Part shown: one piece after another, positions 22,611 to 33,989 of the stretch
Numbering within the stretch: the stretch's first letter is position 1
Layout: the number at the start of each line of letters is the position of its first letter
Source: Isoetes taiwanensis
Lineage: Eukaryota > Streptophyta > Lycopodiopsida > Isoetales > Isoetaceae
DNA length: 64,000 nucleotides
Direction: 5' to 3'
Assembly: GCA_021234155.1 (NCBI GenBank)
Contig: JAJEKV010000010.1
Location: forward strand, 18,761,418 to 18,825,417
Program-made: the position numbers and the translations under genes
Notes under the pieces: model-generated
What the model was told of the DNA's origin: nothing
Databases searched by the model: none
The model's input: the letters and a program-made list of their open reading frames with translations, nothing else

Positions 22611-24196
22611 GCTTCTGTTTGCGCGAAGACTCTGCGGTGGCTCTGGGCAGTGCTACCGTGCTAGATTCCCTTTGGTAAGGTAGCCGTAATACCTCCTTAA
22701 GGATATATATTACCTCCTTCTAAACGGTATTTTATTTGAAATTACCGTTTTAATTTGAATTTCGAAATGTCCATAATTATTCCGCCCGTCTCTTTTTATT
22801 ATTATTCGATCCTCTCTTCTCGATACTGTCATATTTCTTCTTCGTTGGTTGGCCGAAGGCGATCCTTTCTGAGCCGATTAGTTCGGTAGTTGCCAACCCG
22901 CATTAATTATGTATTTATGTGACTAAACATTCCATCATTTCTGCCTTTCTGCATTTCTGCGTTTCTGTCATTTTGGTGATCTGGGAACCAGTTGGGGGCC
23001 GAGCCCACGCTATCCTGGTCTATGGTGGGGGTTATACCCCTCAGTCCATAATTTGCCCCATTCTCCTTTTTGACAATTTTTGACAATTGGGGTATTCTTC
23101 ATACCCCGCTAAAAGTCATATTTTGCTTTCCTGGTGTCAATGAGTTTTTAGTAGTCCGGGTTACCAGTTGGTGAGTCTAGCCCTCGCTATCCTGGTGTAC
23201 GGCGGAGGCTTAGCCTCTTTGTCCCGTATCTTATCCTGTCCACCTTTTACTCTGAGGATCTTGTAGCCTTTTTGTTTTGCATTTCCAGTGGTCCAGTTTT
23301 ACCTTTATGAGGTGTGTTCCCTCGATATTTTGTCGTTTTGTCGTCCGCATATCGTCCATTCTTCTCCAATTTTTCTGTCTTTTCTGTCCGTTTGTTCGTC
23401 CAACGTGGCATCATTTTATTATCTATTTGCTTACCTGTCACCCATTGTCCTGTGTTTTTCCCGAGTCTCACAAATTCGCCACCCTTTTCTGCGTTCAGAA
23501 TCGTTTTCTACCGTGATATGGTCCCTCTCCCTTTGATTTGCCTGCTATCACCTTCCTTTTGTTGTTGAATGTATCATGTTATTATCTAGCATACCGACTT
23601 ACCCTGTATATGTCCACGGGTGATACCGGTCAAAGTGTATCTCCTGAGACTCTTCCTCATGTTATCATATGCCACCCGAAGTGTTTTTGTTGCCTGGTCA
23701 TAACCTGAATGTATGAAGGTATCCGCAATTCCACAACCAATTGTTCATTTTCTTTATAGAGTATAATACTTTAGATCAAAAGCGATTCATCAAAAGCAGG
23801 CGATTTCACAAATTTAAAAATATATGAAGTGGCACTTTATTTATAAAAATATTTATTTATTTATTTATAATTTATCTCCACTCAACCTTTAATTGTGATG
23901 TATGGAGTTATATGCAAGAAGAAGCATTTTCATTTAGGGACTTCAGCACTTTGGACTTTACTACTGCTATTTGTTTTATGTTAAGACTTTGTTTAAGCCA
24001 CCAAGATAATTTGAAATCAAATTTTAGCTCAAACACCATTAAACTGGAGCTAAAAATATGGGCTCGGATCTATCTGGTAATTTTCTAGAACTAGCACTTG
24101 ACTGTTATAAACATTTGAGCTCGTTATGTTGATGAAGCATGTTATGTAAAAATTTGAATCTATCAGCAATAGCTATTTTTGATACACAGCCCTTCA
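22611..24196. other. Probable LINE 5' UTR and intergenic sequence with a direct repeat
   Basis: No gene recognised. Two imperfect copies of a segment with gctatcctggt followed by a G-rich stretch occur near 23008-23060 and 23187-23235. Being directly upstream of ORF1 on the minus strand, they may be 5' UTR repeats of the LINE (inference). Confidence 0.4.
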
Positions 24197-24238
24197 CCTC
24201 CCAAGGAAATTGGGCGGGCGCCCAATTTCCTCGGGAGG
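24197..24238. repeat. Near-perfect 42-bp palindrome
   Basis: Twenty-base arms (cctcccaaggaaattgggcg and its complement with one mismatch) around gg. A degraded second copy of the core (actgggcgggtgcccaattt) lies 60-70 bp downstream, near 24277-24300. No gene or transposon end is recognised at the site. Confidence 0.85.
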
Positions 24239-24300
24239 CCTCCAGGTGACTTGGATGAGGCTTGCCTTCCCAGGGAAAACTGGGCGGGTGCCCAATTTGC

Positions 24301-25097
24301 CCTACTCGGAGTCGACTTTCTTAACTTGACGTCGATCATGACTTCCTGGAGCTTTTTTTGTGTAAATAGGGAGAAACCATTGTATCTATCTATCTATTTT
24401 CCGGTTTGGTAGAATTTTTTTTTGGAATTTTTGTTAAGCTATTAACCAAAAAAATTCGCCTTTGCTTATATAATAAAATCAAGAAATAAAAAACTATCAT
24501 CTTTTAAAATTATGGCATTGCTGCATTTATCGCCTTCATTTCTATAGTCCTCAAAACTTTTGAATGTGATAAAGCCATCATTGTTGTCCACCATCTAAGC
24601 ACATAAGCATATTAAAAATATTGATGAGAATGCACAAGGGTGAGATACACATACTTCAAAATGAAGATTGAAATAATGTAAAAAATTGTACATCTTAATG
24701 GAATAACATTAAATTATTTTGGTCATATTATCAATCATTATCTCAACATTCTTGACAGAAATATATTGTCAAAGCATTTTGTGGATGTGACATGTGTCAA
24801 TTCCAAATGTGAGACGAAAATATTTACGTGTGACTATGAATTTATTATTTTGAGGTGCCTAAGATTTTTATACACTGACGCGACTAAGCATATGATTTAA
24901 ACACTAGCATTTTTTAGAGCAAGCTTCCTGTACACTTAAGATTCTGCCTTAATCTTTAAGCTCGTTTACTTTTCGTCCAAATCCTTTTACTACTATTCCT
25001 TCCGCTCCTAATATGTCGTGGATTCAAGTTGGTCTTCATGCAGCGTCAACAAAGCACATTAATATATGCTTAAGCAAGTGCCCAATGATGCACACAC
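24301..25097. other. Intergenic, no gene seen
   Basis: AT-rich, only short non-specific ORFs. Confidence 0.5.
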
Positions 25098-25508
25098 AAC
25101 CCTGAAATACAAAGCTTCTTAGTTCATTGAGCCCACCTGCCCAAAAGAACCGATTGAGACAGAGGACCGGGAAGATGTGGAAGGTAATTACCTTGCTTTC
25201 TTTTGTTTTCTGATGTTTAATTCTTTTATTTTCAAATGTTTTGTTTGTTTCCTGATGTCTTTTATGCAGAAGAAGATACAACAACAACTGAAGAGAAGCG
25301 GCAGGAAGAAAAGCAATGGGAAGCCAAAGAAGAAGAAGAGGGGGAGGAAGAAGATGAAGACGAAGAGAATTGGGCGAGAGATATGGAAGAAGAAGATTCC
25401 AAGAACAGTGTGGACTACAAGGAGAAGCAGTACATATATGGGACCTGCTATGATGAAGCACCTCCATCGAAGAGGCAGAAGATCCGACAATTGGAAGAAA
25501 ATGTATAG
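25098..25508 (+). pseudogene. Two-exon remnant of an acidic protein gene
   Basis: A short upstream exon reads EPTCPKEPIETEDREDVE and ends gaag followed by gtaatt near 25181. A T-rich intron with acceptor tttatgcag ends at 25269. The frame then continues EEDTTTTEEKRQEEK, a long Glu/Asp run, SVDYKEKQYIYGTCYDEAPP and SKRQKIRQLEENV, stop at 25508. The reading frame is preserved across the intron, which argues for a real gene history. The basic SKRQK could be a nuclear signal. Upstream the frame meets TAG near 25127, which is either a further splice acceptor or a lesion. I do not recognise the family. Confidence 0.35.
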
Positions 25509-26446
25509 TCTTCGCCAAGCTCCTGAAAACTCCCTAAACAGGCCCACCTGAACCCACCCTGAATAAATACACTTGAACCTACCTGAATCCACGTAAACCG
25601 TGAATAGAAGGCCTGCTGGTCCTCTTTGTTTTTGTAAGAAAAGATTTTTTATATATAAATACAATGATCGGCTTCTAAATTAGCTCTTATCCCTTTTTAT
25701 AGTTCTTTCAATTATGCAATGAATATGCATGAATTCATTTGTTTAGCTTACTTGTATTACCTTTGCTGAAATCAATTTTGTGTTCATTTGAATCCTTATA
25801 AAACTGCTGCAATCTATTGAATTCTGTAGAACATAATTCGAATGTAACAGTGCTTTCTCTCAAACACTAAGCACTTTCAACAGTTCCAGTAGTGCCCGTT
25901 CAATGCATGACAGTAAGCACTTGATAATATGAACACTTCTGCAATGAATTGGTAGCTTTAAACAATTATGTACTTAGTAACTGTCACTGCATAATAGTAG
26001 GCACTAGCTGGCATTAAGACTTGTGCCACTGACGACCAGTTGCAAACAATAAGTTAAGCACCTGACAACAACTAAGCATCCCTTGAAATTCAACATTAAA
26101 TCATATACACAATCCACAAAAATTAAACATGTGATAGACAAGAAACTTGCTGAAAAGAAAAAATATGACCAAAAAAACTTGCTGAAACTAAGCACCCTTT
26201 GGAATTCTGCATTACATCAGTTCAACAATAAAGCATAAAATTCATATACGGATGACCACATAAAAAATGTAGGCTTCACAGACCTAAATAAGCGACTTAA
26301 TATCTCAGGCTTGATCACACTAAAGGGGGGTGACAATCTTTTTCACCATAAACCTTCTTCAATTCCTCATTCACTAGAGTGCGCCACTGCTATTTTTTTT
26401 CCATCAAGCTTTTCCAAGCATAACTTCATAATCTTTCTATTGTTCT
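25509..26446. other. Intergenic, no gene seen
   Basis: AT-rich sequence with an aagcac/actaagca motif recurring near 25870-26190. No coding or RNA feature recognised. Confidence 0.5.
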
Positions 26447-28840
26447 GCACTATCTTTGACCTGGTAATCTGCAATGGACTGGCACAGTGGCCTTCCACCC
26501 GCAAAAGCACTTGTAGACAGGAAAACCAGGGGGGCGGATCTAGTATGGTGGACTATGTGCTGGTGCCTGAGCAGGATATACATGTCACCAAGCACTTTCA
26601 GGTGGGAACAGCTAATAGGGATGAAGAGATCAACTCAGACCACTTACCACTTTCCTTGAAATTGGCCTGGCAGGTTGTGCGAACCCCCGGTGCAACAACT
26701 CCTCACATGCCTCAGCTGCGATTGGATTATGAACATGCAGGAGCTTATGCCCAGATGCTTATAGATGACCTGGCAGAAATTTTGCAATATCCTACACTAG
26801 AGCAACAGACAGGCCGGCTGACTGATGTGCTTAGGACTGCGGCAGAGAGATGCTTTGGGATAAGCCGCCCGCGACGGACCTCCAGAAACACAACCTTCCC
26901 ATGTAATCAACGGTTTGATGCAGAGTGCAAGGAACACAAACGCTGTCTCTGCCAAGTCACAGACCCTGCTTTACGTCCACATGCAATCAGACAGTACCGC
27001 ATCTTCCTTAAAGCTAAGAAAGCCAGGTACATTGTAGCGCATCAAAGGGAAATGTTTTACCTCCTGGAACGTCACCCCAGGACCTTTTGGCGAAGGGTTC
27101 TTAGAAAGCCAGTACAGCCCACAGGGAATATCACTCCCGAGCAGTGGAGGCAATACTTGCAACAGCTATACGACCCTCAGGGTGCACATACAGCATTACC
27201 CTTGCAAGAAGGCCTAGTGCTGGAAATCACAGATTCGGATGTGGAACAAGGCTTACAACGTCTTGCCAATGGGAAAGCCCCAGACTTGGATGGTATGCAG
27301 GCAGAATTGCTTAAGTGGGCAGGGCCATCCATAATACCAGTGCTGACCGCCTTGTTCAACAAGGCATTACAGGAAGGCTTCCCGCTGCAGTGGACCAATA
27401 GCAGAGTTGTTCCCATCTATAAGGCAGGTGACCCACACTGTCCAGCCAATTACCGAACAATCATGATCAGTTCGGTGTTTGCAAAACTGCTTGCTGGGAT
27501 CCTCGAGCAGCGGTTGGCTGGACTGGCGGGCGTAGGCGAAGAGGTGCGGGCCCTCACCCAGGCAGGATTCAGACCCCGGCACTCAACCATTGACCACATC
27601 TTCACGTTGTGAACTCTTATTGAAGACAACAGGAACCGCCGTCAGGATCTATATTGTTGCTTTGTGGATTTTGCGATGGCGTTTGACACTGTGCCTCGGG
27701 AAAAACTATGGGCAAGACGCAAATCACCGGGGGTTTAGTAGATTTGCGAAATGCAGTGTCTGCAAAGCTATATGAAAGATGTTCGGGTCGGTTGCAACAT
27801 CCACATACAAATATTTGGGAGTGGAGTTTCCTTCTACTATGCACTAGGACACATCCATATGGCTACGAGTGACGGCAGGCTAGAAGGCACTATATGCAAT
27901 GCAAAATAATAGTCATAGAGCGGAGTTGTATGATTGGGCCCATCAGTCACACCTGTTCAAGGTCTTAGTGGAGCCTGTCCTTTTATATGGGGTGGAAGTA
28001 TGGGGCCCAGTAATATCACTTGCTACTTGGAATGACTTGGAGCAGGTCCAGAAAGCCTTCTTAGTACGAGCACTAGGGGTGAAGTCCACAGTCCCATATC
28101 AAATTCTACTGTAGGAGACAGGATTCTTGCCTCTTCAGAGGGCGGCCCTTGATCGCCACATTGTCTATTTTCAGAAGGTGGTCAATATGGACGATGCTCG
28201 TCTCCCTAAACTAGCTTATATCATGGCAATGGGGCCGCAGCGCCTCAAGGCCTGCTGGAGGGAAAAGAGAGCTCAATGGTTGGCTAGATGGAATGTGCAG
28301 GAGCACAAGTGCATACATGTGCAAACAGAGGCAGATCGCCATAGCTTGAGGCAATATCTTGACGCTTGCTTCCTCAGCAAGCTTTGGGATGCCAATGCCC
28401 TTGAACATGTCAAGACAACACACTACCAGCGCCACATAAATCCCACATTGGAACGAGGCCCGCAATGCTAACTGCGTACCCACTTGCCCATGAAAAGGCG
28501 CAGACTCATTGCCTCCATCCGCACAGGTGCACATCATCTTCGAATTGAGACGGGCAGATGGATTGGTGAGCCACGCCAGGACAGGCTCTGTCAATGCTGC
28601 CAAATGGGAGTCATTGAGGATGAATCTCATATCCTTCAAAGTTGCCCAGCATATGATCAAATTCGGACGCGCTATGCTGAGTTGGTCAGGCCTGGCCAGC
28701 CGTTACATGTGACATTGAGCACAACATCCGTACGGGTGCTGGGATCGTACCTTCAGGAGGTTACGGAATGCGAGATCAGCTATGTCCTCGGGCACACACT
28801 TGACATGTATATATACATTGATGTATACTTGTACAGTTTG
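26447..28840 (+). pseudogene. LINE ORF2 (endonuclease end, RT, finger), internally deleted
   Basis: The frame 26447-27612 holds FDLVICNGLAQWPS, VDYVLVPEQ and SDHLPLSL (endonuclease), LLERHPRTFWRR, GKAPDLDGMQAELL, RVVPIYKAGD, YRTIMISSVFAK and AGFRPRHSTIDHIF. A TGA at 27610-27612 follows, with FVDFAMAFDTVPRE still readable after it. The sequence then jumps to YKYLGVEF (near 27810), so the part with the catalytic YADD box is deleted. The C-terminal half continues GVEVWGP, YFQKVVNMDDARL, RRRLIASIRTGAH, LCQCCQMGVIEDESH and YDQIRTRYAEL to about 28840 with further stops. Inactive. Confidence 0.85.
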
Positions 28841-28861
28841 ACAGCATTCTTATTACTGCCA

Positions 28862-28976
28862 CAGTTTTTCCCTCGAAAACCCTTCGGGGCGGGGGTTTTT
28901 TGACCCGGACAATAATAAGTTTGCTGCGCTCCTTATGGGTCCCATAGGCCGATTGGTCCCAGTGGACGATAAAAAA
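28862..28976 (+). other. LINE 3' UTR with hairpin
   Basis: Contains aaaaccc ttcggggc gggggtttttt, which can fold into a stem, then gggtcccataggcc and gtggacgataaaa. The same blocks in the same order occur in the minus-strand fragment at 42443-42563, although the sequence between them differs. Such 3' structures are bound by the RT in several LINE families (family knowledge). Confidence 0.65.
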
Positions 28977-29080
28977 ATCATTCTCATTCTCATTCTCATT
29001 CTCATTCTCATTCTCATTCTCATTCTCATTCTCATTCTCATTCTCATTCTCATTCTCATTCTCATTCTCATTCTCATTCT
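28977..29080 (+). repeat. (cattct)n microsatellite tail, about 17 units
   Basis: Nearly pure hexanucleotide run directly after the LINE 3' UTR. In reverse it gives an artefactual Met-Arg ORF. Confidence 0.95.
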
Positions 29081-29304
29081 ATCTGCCATAGGCTAGGGCT
29101 TGAAATTGTGTGTGTTCTTCACTAGTATCTTCATTTTTTTTACTCAGTCTTAGCCTGCAGCATTTCTTTTATGTTTAGGGTGAGGACTGTTATCACTTCA
29201 TCATAGATATCCATTTTGAATGCAGATACTAGCAGAAGGTTCCAAGGGTTGACAAGGTAAGCCTTATACAATGAATAATCAAGAAGCAGGGTTTACCTTC
29301 AAAT
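29081..29304. other. Probable intron or downstream sequence of the phosphatase exon
   Basis: No feature recognised. On the minus strand the sequence follows a possible splice donor (gaag followed by gtaaac) at about 29295-29305. Confidence 0.35.
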
Positions 29305-29666
29305 CTTGGATATGAGTCCATTGCTTTCCTAAGTGGCTTCATCATGATCTGACAACCAGGTTTGGTAGGGTGGGAAAAATTGGTCTTGACGCATTTTTCC
29401 TGTCCCCAAACAAATAGAAATTTATCCCTCAAATTTGGACATAGTACTTGAAGCACATCTTCCATATTAGAGAGTTGCATTGACGACCATATACCAACAC
29501 TATACTTCTGTAATAAAATCTGCAGAAACAACACTGTATCTGGTCTGAATATCACTTTCTTTCTACTAGTGTATTGCATTGTCAATCCTGATTCTAAGCC
29601 TATGTGTTCATTAGCACTAAACGTTTTTACCAACACACCATTTAAATTCAAGACAACGAGTTATTT
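29305..29666 (-). pseudogene. Exon of an FCP1/NIF-type HAD phosphatase (partial)
   Basis: Minus-strand frame reading LVVLNLNGVLVKT, KVIFRPDTVLFLQILLQKY, VGIWSSMQLSNMEDVL, LRDKFLFVWGQEKC and MMKPLRKAMDSYPRFE. These match, in order, the plant FCP1-homology/NLI-interacting-factor domain: a DLNGVL-type phosphatase motif, RPxxxxFL, VGIWSS, FVWxQxxC and KPLxK. The family removes phosphate from proteins such as the RNA polymerase II C-terminal domain. Here the nucleophile Asp of the first motif is Asn, and a TAA precedes LVVL in the same frame. The exon may end at gaag/gtaaac near 29302. An L1 insertion (29675-31955) lies only a few bases upstream and a LINE tail lies downstream, so this is probably a dead gene fragment. 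Confidence 0.6.
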
Positions 29667-29674
29667 TTTGCTGC

Positions 29675-31955
29675 CTTTTTTTTTTTTGGAAGGATGAAAG
29701 CCAAAAATATTATTAATAATTAGATAAAAAGTACAAAATTTATATGTCTCATCTAAATGTGTAAGCACGAAAAGATGTCACAGGAGCACGATCCTGGAGC
29801 ACAATGTACTTACTCCAAAATAGGAGACTAACAATAAGAATCAATTCGAAGGTACTGAATTCAGATGCGTTCTATCATTTCTGATTCAAGGGAGGAACAC
29901 TCGTAGGCTGTCAGTGTCTTTTTCTGGGCCATCATAATAACACCACGTGGGTGTGGTGTCTATGACGCTCCCATATCGACCACATAAGCCAACCAGAACC
30001 AAGATGGAATGCCCTCTGTTTAGTTGGCCCTCTGTTTAGTTGGGGGCCATGCATTGGGATAGGACGTCAAGAGGATGGGGAGTCCAATGTACTGTTAAAC
30101 AAACCTTGTAGCCAAGACCATGCTGGCTGAACCTCTGGGCACTTAAAGAGACAGTGCTCAAGAGTCTCAACGTCTAAAAGACAGAGCGGGCATATTGCAG
30201 ATATGCGAGGATCATAGCGATGTCGGAAGGCATTAATACACAGGCACATATAGATAACCTGCCACCATAGGACATAGACTTTAGGATGGAGCAACCTATC
30301 CCAAAGCCATTGCCATGTACGACACAACGTAGGATGTGGAACCTCTAGGTTCCACCCATCTGGCAACTGGAGGGGTTGTGGTGCTAAAAGAAGGCGATAT
30401 ACCGATCTGACAAAGTGCTTGCCTCTGTCAATATTTTCATGACAGTTCGATGGCACCCTTTCAGTAACACCAACTTGCATTGTAAAAGGCAAATTTTTTG
30501 CGACCCTCTCCCATAGAGACACATCCCAACGAGAGCAGGAATTTTGCCTGAAATTCAGGCCAAGACAGTAGGCGACTCGCTTCATACCATGCTTGAATAG
30601 AGACAACACCTGCATGAACCCATCGTCTCTGTGCAAGGAGGGTGGACTGAAGCTGCCAGTGGAGGTGCTGGGTCTGGAGGCAGTGGTGCCCACCACCACG
30701 GAGTCTCCAATAGGGAGTAGATGGAGGGGCATGGTCAGAAAAGATGTTTGATTGCCTCTGACAACAAGCCATGTAAAAATGGATAAGCACTTGGAAAAGG
30801 CAGCAGAGTCTGAAATAATGCCCAAGGTAGGACTGGTTTAACAGCCTTCTTGCCTAAAGGGATACAATGACCAAGAGCTTGTCTAAGAAGGCGTAAACCA
30901 GGAGGGTCACCTTGACCATTTAGGAGTCTCCAAATGAACTTTGGAATAAGGACTTTGCTCTGCAGTAAGAAGTCCATCATACCCAGTCCACCTGCCCATT
31001 TTGGAAGGATGCACTTCGACCAAGCCACCTTAATCACAGCACTTCCTCAGTACCATTCCATATAAAGTTTCGAACTATTGCAATGAGCTCATACTTTGAT
31101 CTATGGGGCTAGCAGTAAGGATGCCATATAAACATGGGTACTACTAAGAACTGACTTGGGCACTGTAATGCGACCCGCAAGAGACAACTTTGCGGTGGAC
31201 CACCAGAAAAAGTGCTTCTCCAAACCCTTAATGATCTCTTCCCATGCAGTTCCAGTAGAAACATGGATGCTAACTAGAATCCCCAACAACTTGAGGGCCT
31301 GTCCATGCGCAAGTGATTTTTATTGATAATCAGGAACACATGCCAGAGTCAGAGTATCCAATGTCCATAAAGCTGTACACTTTTGCCACCCCACAAGGAT
31401 ACCAGATGCCAGTGAAAAAGTGTCTAAGAGCAATTTGGCAGCCGCAAGATTCTCAGCACTAGCGACTAGGAAGAGGAACGTGTCGTCTGCGTATTGATTG
31501 CAAACCTCTTGTGTGCCATCCTCCATAGCAAGACTATGGAGAACTCCCTCTGTGGTTGCAACAGTGAATAACTGCGATAAAGCCTCTGCGACAATTGTGA
31601 CAAGCAGTGGTGCTAAAGGGCATCTCTGGCGAATACCACGACCGAGTGAGAAGACATCTGACGGCTCATCATGGAACATAACAGTCGCCCGAGCAGAGAT
31701 ATGCAGCTTCATGATGTGAATTGTGCCCCAAATCCGAGTCTTAGCATACATCGACGCATGAATTTCCAGCTAACACTGTCATAAGCTTAAGGTATACAAC
31801 TGGAAGGTTTTGCTTATGTGCCCAATAGATTCCCTCGTAAGCAGCAGCAACATTGTTCAGAATGCATCGTTTTGGAAGAAAACCTGATTGGGTTGTTGAG
31901 ATGGACTCTGCCAAGATGTCCTTTACCTGCTCTGCAAAAGCCTTGCGAAGATCTT
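29675..31955 (-). pseudogene. 5'-truncated L1 LINE (RT, finger, poly(A))
   Basis: T tract 29675-29687 is the poly(A) tail. Upwards the pieces are: finger region with RYDPRISAICPLCLLDVETLEHC (30067-30825), LPKWAGGLGMMDFLLQSK (30735-31037), SLAGRITVPKSVLSSTHVY (31101-31289), and the RT core with RQRCPLAPLL and NQYADDTFLF (31320-31751). Near 31800-31950 it reads AESISTTQSGFLPKRCILNN. Frame changes separate every piece, and the endonuclease and ORF1 are absent. It is the same L1 family as 4725-5340. Confidence 0.8.
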
Positions 31956-32201
31956 ATATACAAATGACAATATTTTTAATATGTTGGAACATCCTGAATA
32001 TCTACACAACAGGAATTGCTACATGAATAACTAGATGAAGATGAAAATAAAAGATAAGTTGAATATGAAAAAATTTCTGTACCAACAGTAGGATTCTCTA
32101 ATATTATCGAATCAATGGTAATCATGCAGTGAATGCAAAAAAGAAAATCAATAATATTCAATGTTTAAACAGTACTAAGTTGTGGCCTTGGCCAGCACAT
32201 C
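31956..32201. other. Short intergenic stretch
   Basis: Nothing recognised. Confidence 0.4.
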
Positions 32202-33512
32202 CTACACTGACTTTCCAGGTTGTGTAAGTGCATCAATCATTTGCCGAACATCTGGCTCACCTAAAAACTGATTGCTTGAGCCTGCATTTTCTTTAGGAAG
32301 CACTTTGAAGTGTGGTGTCCTTGCTGCATCTTTCACCTGACTTCTTGTTCTCTTTCTTGCTGCTTGAACAACTTTTTTGCATTCCTCCGCCTTACTCCTC
32401 TTTGTTCTTCTGCCCTTCCTTTTTACCAAAAAATCACCCAAGTTGCCCTCATCCAATAGAATTACTCTCTCAACTTCCTTTGATATTTCATTGTGTATAC
32501 TAGGATCTGTTGCCTTTACCACAACTGGTGATGTGTTTACTTCAACAGGTAGTGGTGTGTTGTTATTCGATGCTGGTGGTACATCAGGTTCTTGGACACC
32601 TGCTTCTAACTTATCATCGATGAATGGTTGTTCTGCTGTTACATTCAAATCAGTCACATTTGGCTATAGTCCTATAGGACTCTGCAAGGATTGTGCATCT
32701 TCAAATGGGACCAATGTCCTTTGAACTCTGAAGGGTGAGATCTCAGTTGTAGGAAGGCTTAGCACATCCTTTTTTGATTTACTTTTTGAAGCACCTTGAA
32801 TGTCAGCAAGATGCTCAAAATCTAGCTATTCAAATACACCCTCTGGCACCTTTGTAGGGCAACCATAAATACAGTGTCTGCCTCTCAATAATAGAGAACA
32901 AGCTATATGATACTGATATTGGAAATTTAGTGCCAAACTTAACCTGTAAGCTTTAGTAAATTCTTATCCACATGTATAAAAAGGATCTTGCACTAACACC
33001 TTATCTCGATAATAGTAGAGATGCTAAATATTGCAGTAGTATCCATTTTCAGCTTCCATAGGTTGTTTATGTAGAAATGTATAAGTGGCTATTCATTGTC
33101 AAGGGCTTTTTATACCTTGTTCCTGTGCCAAGTTTCCATCTGGACAGTCGGCTCCAAATCTTTAACTCCTGCCTCCAGCTCACATTTTGGATTAAGCTTG
33201 AACTCCTCTTGTTTTGTAGTCAAATCATTTGTGGCATATCTTAAACTGTCTTCATCCTCTTCCAACATCATTTTCTGTACTTCCGAGGCCTTCTCATTGC
33301 CTTGTCAACTTACTTCCTATTGCTTCTAGATTCTTTGTGACAAGTAAAATTTCAATCTTCTGCACGTCGTTCTCCAAGGTTCTTATGTTTTCATCACATG
33401 CTTTGTTTTCACTTGAACAGGCCACCTTTGCCTTTGCCTTAATTTTAGTTTTTCTGACATGTGCACCATCTGCCTCTGTTGTGGTATCTTTGGCTTTGCA
33501 TGGCAAATGCAA
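32202..33512 (-). pseudogene. Unknown decayed gene, basic nuclear-type protein
   Basis: The last open part (32657-32202) encodes a 151-residue sequence with DLNVTAEQPF, a basic block KRKGRRTKRSK and the end RQMIDALTQPGKSV. The same frame can be read upwards through two TAG codons as FRVQRTLVPFEDAQ, EHLADIQGASKSKSKK and GCPTKVPEGVFE to about 32880. A second piece, 33512-33294, reads KTKIKAKAKVACSSENK and NIRTLENDVQKIEILL, probably helical. I do not recognise the family. It may be one host gene with introns, cut at its 5' side by the L1 that begins at 33638. Confidence 0.35.
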
Positions 33513-33633
33513 ACCAATGTACTTTGTGTTCCTTAGGCTTAACTATTGGTCTAGTACAATTTTCAAATGCAAAAGCAAGAGCCAGTTGCTTTCTTACTTC
33601 TTTGTTATGACAATTCTTGTAGATTTTTTCGGC

Positions 33634-33668
<35 letters not shown>

Positions 33669-33989
33669 AGAGAATGAGATATTTTTTTCATTAATTAAAG
33701 ATCAGGAGATACATTGATGGCAACAGAGTGTTGCTATAGTTACTAGACAGTAGCTAATGAAGTGATTTAATATAAAACCACAAACAGACAAAACAACCAA
33801 AAGTTTTAGTACTTGGCTAATTTTAATTTTGGATGCAGATTAACATCAACAAAATTAAGAGTTCAGATCTCTTTTTGAAGTCTTCTCTATCTGCTCCAGA
33901 CAGCTTCAGTGATCATTTTGAAAACCTGTGAAAACACAATTGAGCCAAAATATGTAAGCAAAGTAGATGGATTCAGAAATTGGATATTT

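Larger units (their letters stand above)
26447..29080 (+). mobile_element. 5'-truncated LINE with hexanucleotide tail
   Basis: Plus-strand copy of the LINE seen at 1-1449. It begins abruptly inside the endonuclease domain (ctatctttgacctgg), runs through RT, a post-RT region and a finger, then a 3' UTR with a stable hairpin (about 28873-28900), and ends in about 17 cattct units (28977-29080). The 5' truncation is typical of incomplete target-primed reverse transcription. Its 3' UTR matches the minus-strand fragment at 42424-42835. Confidence 0.85.

Noticed and set aside
25188-25664. Minus-strand ORFs across the acidic region
   Set aside because: They mirror the purine-rich coding strand and give Phe/Leu-rich sequence without motifs.
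28853-29089. ORF of alternating Met-Arg
   Set aside because: Artefact of the (cattct)n microsatellite read in reverse.
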